Source: CAYLNM01 sp964385045
Lineage (GTDB): Bacteria; Planctomycetota; Phycisphaerae; Phycisphaerales; SM1A02
Assembly (NCBI GenBank): GCA_964385045.1
Contig: CAYLNM010000067.1
Location: 1-22,630 of the forward strand
Direction of reading: 5' to 3'
Length of the DNA stretch: 22,630 nt
The notes below the pieces were generated by a model. That model made no database searches. It was not told where the DNA came from and saw nothing but the letters and a program-made list of their open reading frames with translations. A program made the translations under genes and the position numbers. Below are positions 13,958 to 19,993 of the stretch, piece by piece (positions within the stretch are counted from its first letter, which is position 1; the number at the start of each line of letters is the position of its first letter).

Positions 13958-14011
13958 CCGAGCCCAAGCCGAGGCCCAGGCCCACGCCCGGGTCCACGCC
14001 CGGGCCCAGGT
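13958..14011. repeat. Degenerate hexamer repeat upstream of the ABC permease
   Basis: Nine successive six-base units of the form CCRRGC run from 13958 to 14011 and include two near-identical 12-bp blocks at 13982-14005. If the permease frame were translated from further upstream this would give an alternating Trp/Ala stretch. The rest of 13796-13957 is GC-rich with short GACGTCGGGG repeats near 13822-13840. Confidence 0.6.
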
Positions 14012-14056
14012 CTGGTTCCGGCCCGCGCCGAGGGATCGCACCGGCGGCAGACCCGG

Positions 14057-14066
14057 ATGCTAGGGT
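14057..14066. promoter_or_regulatory. Overlapping divergent -10-like boxes around CTAG
   Basis: ATGCTAGGGT reads as TAGGGT on the plus strand (14061-14066) and TAGCAT on the minus strand (14062-14057), so one CTAG core could serve two divergent promoters: rightward for the small protein at 14217 and leftward for the ABC permease. A second TA, in TACCGC at 14184-14189, lies 28 bp before ATG 14217. No -35 is clear on either side. The leader 14067-14216 otherwise shows nothing. Confidence 0.3.
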
Positions 14067-14216
14067 GCCGCCCGCGGGAGGGCCCCCCCGGCGCCGCGCA
14101 TCGGGGCCCGTTCGCCCCGGGCCCCTGGCCGCGGCGGCGGCGGCGGCCGGCCGAGCCCTCCGCCGCCCTGCGACCATCCGTCCTACCGCCCGCTCCCGCC
14201 CCGGATCCGCCGACCG

Positions 14217-14513
14217 ATGACCCCGGCCGACTTCGAGCTGATCGACGAGCGGGAGGCCGACGCCGGGTGGACGTGGACCGCCCAGGTCGTCGCCGCGGAC
14301 GGATCGATGGACCGCCGCGAGGTCCGCCTCGCGTGGGCCGACTACGACCTGTGGTGCGAGGGCCGCAAGAGCCCCTCGGCGGTGGCCGAGGCGGCCTTCG
14401 CGTTCCTGCTCGAGCACGCGGGCGAGCTGGCGGCCCGCGACCGCGTCGACCTCGCGTGGACGCGGCGGGTCCGCGAGGACGCCGACTCGGTGATCCCCGG
14501 CCTCGTGCGCTGA
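14217..14513 (+). CDS. Small conserved-looking protein of unknown function
   Basis: 98 residues, no signal peptide or membrane helix. The N-terminal half looks like a short beta-sheet (FELIDEREADAGWTWTAQVVAADG...). A central WADYDLWCEGRKSPSAVAEAAFAFLLEHAGEL helix pair follows, then a basic segment. I do not recognise the family, though W-x-DYxxW-x-x-GR-x-x-P looks like a constrained motif rather than random reading. The codon pattern (GC-rich third positions) supports a real gene, and no competing frame is better. ATG 14217; no clear SD. Stands alone, convergent with the desuccinylase-type gene. Confidence 0.6.
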   Translation: MTPADFELIDEREADAGWTWTAQVVAADGSMDRREVRLAWADYDLWCEGRKSPSAVAEAAFAFLLEHAGELAARDRVDLAWTRRVREDADSVIPGLVR

Positions 14514-14627
14514 GGCTCCCGGCCCGGCCGGAGCCGGCCGCGCCCGCGATCCCCGTCCGCCGCGATCCCCGGCCGCCGCGGGATCCGCCCGCCGCGGCGT
14601 GGCCCCGGCTCGCCCGCCGCGAGCCGG
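14514..14627. terminator. Two hairpins between convergent genes
   Basis: A 6-bp stem GGCTCC/GGAGCC (14514-14519 with 14530-14535) starts right after the stop at 14513. A 9-bp perfect stem CCGGCTCGC/GCGAGCCGG with a five-base loop lies at 14605-14627. The second is strong and symmetrical and could end transcription from both sides. Neither has a T-run. Confidence 0.45.
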
Positions 14628-14703
14628 TCAGGTCCGTGACCGCCGAGTCCGCGTCCCCGGCGGGCGACGGCGAGGCCCGCGACCGCCCGGCCCACCGCCG
14701 GCC

Positions 14704-15963
14704 TCAGCCGCCGCGATCCGGCCCCGGGCCGTCTCCCGGCTCCGCCTTCGGCTCTGCGCCCGCCCCCGCGTCCGCCTCCTCCGGCTCCGGCGGCTCGTCC
14801 ACGTGCAGGCTCGTGGCCAGGTCGTCGCGCAGCCGCGACTCGAGGCTGTCGTCCTCCAGCCTCCCCAGCGCCCGCTCGACGCGGCGGACGACGCCGCTGC
14901 GCGCGTAGGCGAGGTGCACCACGGGATCGCCCGGGGCCACCGCGGGATTGGTCGCCATCCCGAGGACGACGCCGCCGCGGGGGGCGACGAGCTGGTTCTG
15001 CTCGCGGCCGGTGAGGGTGGTGTTGGTCGCGATGACGTCGCCCGCGGCCACCGTCTCGCCCGGGGCCACGTGGAACCGCAGGAAGCCGCCCGTGTCCGCC
15101 CGCACCCAGTGCGTCCGGTCCACCTCGAGGTGGAAGGGCGGCTCGTCGGGCTCGCCCTCGACCATGCCCAGGCCCTTGAGCGCGCTGTGCACGCCGCGGA
15201 CCGCGTAGGCCATGATCGCGGGCTCCACCTTCGAGGTCTCGCCCGCCTCGAGGATGATCGTCGGCACGCCGGCCGCGGTCGCCGAGCGGCGCAGGCTGCC
15301 CGAGGGTCCCTTCCCGGCCACGATGAGCTCGGCCCCGAACGCCCGCGCGAGGCGGGCCGCCCCCGCGTCGCCGAGGTCGGCCCGCACGTTGGGGTAGTTG
15401 GTGCGCCGCACCGCCGCGGTGTGCAGGTCGATGCCGTAGTCGCAGTGGCGGATCAGCCCCTCGAAGACCGCGTAGGCCAGCCGCGCCGCCAGCGGACCCG
15501 AGGGCGAGCCCGGGAACGCGCGGTTGAGGTCGCGACGGTCGGGCAGGTACCGCGAGTGCCGCTCGAAGCCGAAGAGGTTGATGACGGGGACGAGGACGAG
15601 CGTGCCGGCGGCGAGCTCGAAGGGCGGCGCGGCCACGAGCTCGCGGATCGCACCGGTCCCGTTGATCTCGTCGCCGTGGACGGCCCCGGTGACGAACACC
15701 GTCGGGCCCGGCCGCGGGCCGCGGCGCACGTGCATCGGGATCCGGACCGACGCCCCGGAGTAGGTCTCGCCCACCGCGAGGCTCGTCTCGGCCTCCTCGC
15801 CGGGGGCGACCGCGACGCCGTACCAGTCGACGGTGGTGGGCGCGGCCGCCAGGTCGCGCCGGAGCACCGGGGCCCCGTCCGCGCGGTCCGCGGGATCCGC
15901 GGAGTCCGCGGAGTCCGCCCCGCCCTGCTCCGCCCCGACCTCGACCGGTCCGTCCTCGATCAC
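14704..15963 (-). CDS. Succinylglutamate desuccinylase/aspartoacylase family protein
   Basis: 419 residues from GTG 15963, supported by GGAG seven bases upstream; GTG 15867 is the next alternative. Zinc carboxypeptidase-like (M14-type) motifs are present: GAVHGDE (94-99, His 96 and Glu 99 as zinc ligands), the NRAFPG loop after DRRDL (about 143-152), DLHT (179-182, His 181 the third ligand) and a catalytic-type Glu in ILEAGE (about 238-243). A beta-rich C-terminal domain follows (biotinyl-like GGFLRFHVAPGETVAAGDVIA), then a Pro/Glu-rich tail. The family removes acyl groups from amino-acid conjugates; the substrate is unknown. Residues about 15-30 are an Ala-Asp-Ser/Arg repeat encoded by a 9-bp array. 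Lies 116 bp after the histidine kinase on the same strand. Confidence 0.85.
   Translation of the reverse strand: MIEDGPVEVGAEQGGADSADSADPADRADGAPVLRRDLAAAPTTVDWYGVAVAPGEEAETSLAVGETYSGASVRIPMHVRRGPRPGPTVFVTGAVHGDEINGTGAIRELVAAPPFELAAGTLVLVPVINLFGFERHSRYLPDRRDLNRAFPGSPSGPLAARLAYAVFEGLIRHCDYGIDLHTAAVRRTNYPNVRADLGDAGAARLARAFGAELIVAGKGPSGSLRRSATAAGVPTIILEAGETSKVEPAIMAYAVRGVHSALKGLGMVEGEPDEPPFHLEVDRTHWVRADTGGFLRFHVAPGETVAAGDVIATNTTLTGREQNQLVAPRGGVVLGMATNPAVAPGDPVVHLAYARSGVVRRVERALGRLEDDSLESRLRDDLATSLHVDEPPEPEEADAGAGAEPKAEPGDGPGPDRGG
15877..15921. repeat. 9-bp tandem repeat in the desuccinylase N-terminus
   Basis: Five near-copies of GTCCGCGGA run from 15877 to 15921. On the coding strand they give ADSADSADPADRADG. 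The length is a multiple of three, so copy changes would keep the frame. Confidence 0.75.
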
Positions 15964-16050
15964 GCTCGTGCTCCACGGGCCGGTCCGCGCCGGCCGCGCT
16001 GCTCCCCCGCCCGTGCCGCGGCCTCCGCGCCGCGCCGGGCTCCCCGCGGT

Positions 16051-16077
16051 CCCCGCCGCCCCCGCCGCCCCCGCCGC
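16051..16077. repeat. Three perfect 9-bp tandem repeats
   Basis: CCCCGCCGC occurs three times in a row at 16051-16059, 16060-16068 and 16069-16077, immediately after the stop of the histidine kinase and inside the 116-bp gap before the desuccinylase-type gene. Confidence 0.8.
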
Positions 16078-16079
16078 GC

Positions 16080-17912
16080 TCAGGTCATCAGCGGCGGCGG
16101 CGCCTCGGGCACCCACTGCGTGGGGACCTCCACCGAGAAGGTCGCCCCCTGCCCCGGCCGGCTGCCGCACGCCACGGTCGCCCCGAGCAGCTCCGCGAGG
16201 CTGCGGCAGATCGCGAGGCCGAGGCCGGTCCCCGCGTGCTCGCGGGTGTGGGTGGCGTCGACCTGCCGGAACTTCTCGAAGATCACGTCCTGCAGGTCCT
16301 CCGGCACGCCGGGGCCGCTGTCGGTGACGCTCAGCCGGACCATCGGCGTGCGGTCGGGCCGCATCACCCGCTCGGCCCCGAGCGCGATCCGGCCGTCCTC
16401 GGGCGTGAACTTGATCGCGTTCGACAGGAAGTTGTACAGGATCTGCTGCAGCTTGCCCGCGTCGGTCTCGACCACCGGCAGGGCCGCGGGCACGTCGACG
16501 TCGATCTCGATCCGCTTGGCCTGGGCCTGCGGGCCCATGATCTTGACGAGGCCCTCGACCACGTCGGCGACGCTCGTGGGCTCGATCGCGACCTCCATGC
16601 GGCCCGCCTCGATCTTGGCCATGTCGAGCAGCTCGTTGATCATCTCCAGCAGCGTCCGCCCGCTGCCGACGATGTTGTCGAGGTAGCGCAGCCGCTTGGG
16701 ATCGGCGTCGTCCTCGCGGCGGGCGAGCTCCTGCAGCAGCTCCGCGAAGCCGATGATCGAGTTGAGGGGCGTGCGCAGCTCGTGGCTGACCGAGGCCACG
16801 AACTCGCTCTTGAGGCGGTTGGACTCGTCGAGGCCGAGGTTCGCCTCCGCCAGCTCGTCGACCTTCAGCCCGAGGCTTCGGTTCAGCTGATCGAGCTCCG
16901 CCCGGCCCTGCTCGAGACGGTCGAGCATGGTGTTGAAGGTGTCGGCGAGCTGCTCGAACTCGTCCCCGGTGCGGATCTCCGACCGGATGGAGAGATCGCC
17001 CGCCTTCACCGCCTCCGCCGTCTCGCGAAGGCGCCGCACCGGCGAGAGGATCAGCCGGGTGAGGATGAGCCAGAACGCGGCGATCGAGGCGGCGATCCCG
17101 AGGATGCCGGCGACGAGGATCCAGATCTGCGTGCCGAGCAGCCAGCCGTCGGCGAAGCCCGCGTCGCGGTCGATGACCAGCATCGCGACCACGCGGTCGA
17201 GATCGGCGGTGGCGGGCGAGGCGGGCCCGGCGCTGCCGGCGCCGGGGCCCGCTCCCGGGGGCCCGGCCGGGGCGTCGGGCACCGCCGCGGGCGGGGCGAC
17301 CAGCGCGTCGAGCAGCAGTGGCCGCTCGGGGATCGCGGCGAGCGTGCGCCGGGTGACCGGCACCGCGACGCGGACCACGGTGCGGTCGCCCACGCGGTAG
17401 CGGCGGACGACGAGCTCGCGGTCGGGGGCGGCCCGCAGGGCGGCCGCGGCCTCGGTGACGAAGCGGGCGGCGCGGTCGGTGGGGCCGAGGCCCGAGGGCT
17501 CGGGGACGGGATCCGGTGGCGAGGCGGCGGGCGGCGGCTCCGGCGGGGCGGCGGGATCCCCGGGCGCGGTCTCCTGCTCGCCCGCCGTCCGTGGCGCCCC
17601 GGCCAGCGGCACGAGCGTCACCTCGGTGGCGGCGGTGCCGATCGCGACGCGGGGCGGGAAGGGCCCCGAGGCGACCTCGGCCTCGCCCACCGCCACGCGA
17701 TCCTCGAGCCAGGCGGCGGCGATCCGACGCGCCTCCTCGTCCTCGAACGCCCGGACGAGCAGCGTGCCGCGGATCCACGGCACCGCGAGGGCCAGCGTCA
17801 GGATCACCCCCGCCGCGAGCCCGAAGAGCAGCTGCGACTTGTTGGCGAGGCTGATGCCGGCCACCGCCGGCAGGGCCCCGCGGACGCGGGATGGTCGGGA
17901 CTCGGAGGCCAT
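16080..17912 (-). CDS. Membrane sensor histidine kinase (HAMP-HisKA-HATPase)
   Basis: 610 residues from ATG 17912. TM1 about 28-46, a periplasmic region 50-258 with a Pro/Ala/Gly-rich low-complexity section (about 115-142) and another near 207-235, TM2 about 262-288, HAMP about 287-335 and a coiled coil to about 368. HisKA follows with the phospho-accepting His 377 in SHELRTPLNSIIGFAELL. The ATPase domain has the N box (NFLSNAIKFTPEDG, 494-507), G1 DSGPGVP (531-537), the F box FEKFRQVD and G2 GTGLGLAI (561-568). All catalytic elements are present. There is no receiver domain and no response-regulator gene in the window, so its partner is elsewhere. A good promoter just upstream gives a leader of only about 12 bases and supports this start over the GTG at 17972. 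Confidence 0.93.
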   Translation of the reverse strand: MASESRPSRVRGALPAVAGISLANKSQLLFGLAAGVILTLALAVPWIRGTLLVRAFEDEEARRIAAAWLEDRVAVGEAEVASGPFPPRVAIGTAATEVTLVPLAGAPRTAGEQETAPGDPAAPPEPPPAASPPDPVPEPSGLGPTDRAARFVTEAAAALRAAPDRELVVRRYRVGDRTVVRVAVPVTRRTLAAIPERPLLLDALVAPPAAVPDAPAGPPGAGPGAGSAGPASPATADLDRVVAMLVIDRDAGFADGWLLGTQIWILVAGILGIAASIAAFWLILTRLILSPVRRLRETAEAVKAGDLSIRSEIRTGDEFEQLADTFNTMLDRLEQGRAELDQLNRSLGLKVDELAEANLGLDESNRLKSEFVASVSHELRTPLNSIIGFAELLQELARREDDADPKRLRYLDNIVGSGRTLLEMINELLDMAKIEAGRMEVAIEPTSVADVVEGLVKIMGPQAQAKRIEIDVDVPAALPVVETDAGKLQQILYNFLSNAIKFTPEDGRIALGAERVMRPDRTPMVRLSVTDSGPGVPEDLQDVIFEKFRQVDATHTREHAGTGLGLAICRSLAELLGATVACGSRPGQGATFSVEVPTQWVPEAPPPLMT

Positions 17913-17930
17913 CGGGAGGTCGAACGGTCG

Positions 17931-17959
17931 ATCATCGGCGGGCCGCCGGCGGGGGTCAA
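17931..17959 (-). promoter_or_regulatory. Sigma-70-type promoter of the histidine kinase gene
   Basis: On the minus strand TTGACC (17959-17954), a 17-base spacer and GATGAT (17936-17931) form the best two-part promoter match in the window. Transcription would begin near 17924, about 12 bases before ATG 17912, and no SD lies in that short leader. Confidence 0.5.
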
Positions 17960-18027
17960 CGCGCCCGCGCACCGGCGTCCGCGCCGGCGAAACGGCGGTC
18001 GCGGACGGGAGCGACGCGGACCGGCGG

Positions 18028-18033
18028 TAGCAT
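18028..18033 (+). promoter_or_regulatory. Candidate -10 box (TAGCAT) of the zinc-finger gene
   Basis: GGTAGCAT contains the only TA in the gap 17913-18040. It ends 7 bases before ATG 18041, so transcription would start at or next to the first codon, giving a leaderless message. Confidence 0.4.
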
Positions 18034-18040
18034 CCCCGGC

Positions 18041-18478
18041 ATGCATCGCCCCGGCACCGACGCGTCGAACGTGCAGATGTCCGACGTCCTGTGCGACTTC
18101 TGCCACCGCCCGTGGACCGAGGAGGTCCCCTTCATCGAGGGCCACCGCGGGGCGGTGATCTGCGCCCGCTGCCTCGAGGTCGCCTTCGTCGAGCTCGAGG
18201 CCGGCGACGGGCCGAACGTCGTCACCGGCGGCTACACCTGCCGCCTGAGCCGCGAGGACGACCGCGACCGGGAGGCCCTGCGCCGGACGGGCGAGCCCGG
18301 CTGGCGGAGCCCGATCGACCCCGAGGCGGTGGCGTGCCGCAAGGTCGTCCGCATGGCCGCCGCCACGCTGCAGAAGGACCCCGACTTCGACTGGCGGAAG
18401 CCGGAGGTGGGGGCAGGCCGCGAGGACGAGGCCGCCCCCGGGGGGCCCGGGGGCGAGGGGGACGACGCCGGGACCTGA
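18041..18478 (+). CDS. Small four-cysteine zinc-finger protein
   Basis: 145 residues. Two Cys-x-x-Cys pairs, C18-DF-C21 and C41-AR-C44, 19 residues apart, with FIEGHRGAVICARCLEVAFVEL between and after them. This resembles the treble-clef zinc-binding module at the N-terminus of ClpX (zf-C4_ClpX) but without any AAA+ domain. A second half with YTCRLSREDDRDREAL and EAVACRKVVRMAAATLQKDPDFDWRKPE follows, ending in a disordered Gly/Glu tail. It is cytosolic and could be a metal-bound adaptor. ATG 18041 fits a leaderless start; ATG 18077 (MSDVLCDFC) is the alternative and would retain the finger. Function unknown. Confidence 0.7.
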   Translation: MHRPGTDASNVQMSDVLCDFCHRPWTEEVPFIEGHRGAVICARCLEVAFVELEAGDGPNVVTGGYTCRLSREDDRDREALRRTGEPGWRSPIDPEAVACRKVVRMAAATLQKDPDFDWRKPEVGAGREDEAAPGGPGGEGDDAGT

Positions 18479-18533
18479 GCCCGCCCCGGCGGTGGCGGCG
18501 ACGCCCGCTCTCGGCGCGGCCGCCCGCGGCCGG

Positions 18534-18539
18534 TACCGT
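18534..18539 (+). promoter_or_regulatory. Candidate -10 box (TACCGT) of the second HAF/dockerin-like gene
   Basis: CGGTACCGTC carries the only TA in the gap 18479-18585. The box ends 46 bp before ATG 18586, leaving a leader of about 40 bases that contains the AGGAG ribosome binding site. No -35 match. Confidence 0.35.
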
Positions 18540-18585
18540 CGGGTCGCCGCCGGCCCCCGCCGCCGCACGGCCAGGAGACGGACCC

Positions 18586-19974
18586 ATGCCCGCCATCGAC
18601 CCCCCGCTCGTTCGGCCGCTCGCTCGGGACCGCGTCCAGCCGGCCGCCCGGCCCGACGGGACCGACGCCTCGCCGGCCGCCCGGCCCGCCCCCCGCGGCC
18701 GCGCCCCGCAGCCATCCCGCGGCCCGGCGGGCTCCGTCGCGGCCACCGCGGCCCTCGCCGCCGCGATCGCCCTCGCCGCGGGATCGTCCACCGCCGAGGC
18801 GGACGACGCCCCCGCCTACGAGATCGTCGCCCTCGGGCTCGTCGATCCCGGCGACTTCGCGAGTCAGGGGCTCGGCATCTCGCCCGGCGGCGTCGCGGCG
18901 GGGCGCTCCGCCGGCACGTCCAACCAGGCGTTCAGCTGGACGGCGGAGGGCGGCCTCGTCGCGCTGCCGAACCTCGCCGGCCGGCCCTTCGGCAGCGGCG
19001 AGGACGCCAACGACGCCGGCGTGGTGGTCGGAATCGGCGCCCTCTCGCCCTTCGGCTCCGACCCCCTGCCGCTCGTGTGGACGGACGGCCGGGTGAGCCA
19101 GCTCCCGCTGCCCGCCGGCCAGCTGCTCGGCCGTGCCTACGGCGTGAACACGGCCGGCACCGCGGTGGGCTCGATCGGCGGCGGCATCCTCGAGCGGGCC
19201 GCCGTCTACGTGGGCGGCGCCGGCGGCTCGGCGTCGATCATCACCGAGCCGGCCCCGGACGGCAGCATCATGACCACCGCCTTCGCGATCAACGACGCGG
19301 GCCTCGTGGCGGGCATCGGCAGCGACCCCGGCAACGCCGCCCGCAACGTCGGCCTCGTCCACGACCTCGCCCGCGGCACCACCTTCGAGGTCGGCGCCCT
19401 GCCCGGGGCCAACGGTGCGATCTGCTTCGACGTCTCGGGCGGCGGCCACGTGGTCGGCGCGAGCATGCTGAACCAGGGCGCCGGCGCGCCGTTCCTCTGG
19501 ACCGACTCCGCCGGCATCCAGCCGATCCCGCTGCCAGCCGGCACGTCGCAGGGCTCGGCCCGCGGCGTGAACGCGGACGGCCTCGTCGTGGGCGTCGCGT
19601 CGAACGCCTTCGCGGTGCCCTTCCTCTCCGACGGCACCACCACCTGGCGGCTGGCGGAGCTCATCCCGGCCGGCACCGGCTGGGGCCTCGACGACAACAC
19701 CTTCTCCGCCGCCCTCGGCATCGCGGACGACGGCACGATCGTGGGCACCGGTGTCCTCGACGGCGAGATCCGTGCGTTCGTGATGATCCCGGCGGCGCCC
19801 GAGCCGTGCCCCGCGGACGTGGACGGCGACCGCGACGTCGGGTTCGCCGACCTCACCGCCGTGCTCGCGGCGTGGGGACCGTGCGACGCGTGCCCCGAGG
19901 ACGTCGACGGCGACGGCGCGGTGGCCTTCGGCGACCTCACCACCGTGCTGGCGGCGTGGGGGCCCTGCCCGTAG
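18586..19974 (+). CDS. Secreted HAF-repeat protein with double dockerin-like C-terminus
   Basis: 462 residues from ATG 18586, with AGGAG at 18573-18577 and an 8-base spacer. A long basic and Pro-rich n-region (about 1-48) precedes the hydrophobic core (about 49-65); cleavage is likely near EADDA. The body repeats HAF-family units of about 45-50 residues, each with an N-x-x-G-x-V-V/A-G core: EDANDAGVVVGIGA, GVNTAGTAVGS, AINDAGLVAGIG, GVNADGLVVGVA. Such repeats are probably a beta-propeller-like fold. Residues 407-462 hold two tandem calcium-loop repeats, each Cys-bracketed and ending in LAAWGPC. These are dockerin-like tails used in planctomycetes on exported proteins, with an unproven binding partner. 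Same architecture as the 7770-6022 gene but native in base composition. Convergent with the next gene, 19 bp apart. Confidence 0.82.
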   Translation: MPAIDPPLVRPLARDRVQPAARPDGTDASPAARPAPRGRAPQPSRGPAGSVAATAALAAAIALAAGSSTAEADDAPAYEIVALGLVDPGDFASQGLGISPGGVAAGRSAGTSNQAFSWTAEGGLVALPNLAGRPFGSGEDANDAGVVVGIGALSPFGSDPLPLVWTDGRVSQLPLPAGQLLGRAYGVNTAGTAVGSIGGGILERAAVYVGGAGGSASIITEPAPDGSIMTTAFAINDAGLVAGIGSDPGNAARNVGLVHDLARGTTFEVGALPGANGAICFDVSGGGHVVGASMLNQGAGAPFLWTDSAGIQPIPLPAGTSQGSARGVNADGLVVGVASNAFAVPFLSDGTTTWRLAELIPAGTGWGLDDNTFSAALGIADDGTIVGTGVLDGEIRAFVMIPAAPEPCPADVDGDRDVGFADLTAVLAAWGPCDACPEDVDGDGAVAFGDLTTVLAAWGPCP

Positions 19975-19993
19975 TCCGCGCCGCAGGGCCGGG

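Noticed and set aside
14704..17778. 1024-codon minus-strand frame across the kinase and desuccinylase-type genes
   Set aside because: The first 600 codons are an out-of-frame reading of the histidine kinase; only the part from 15963 down is a real gene. I considered a fusion protein and found no support.
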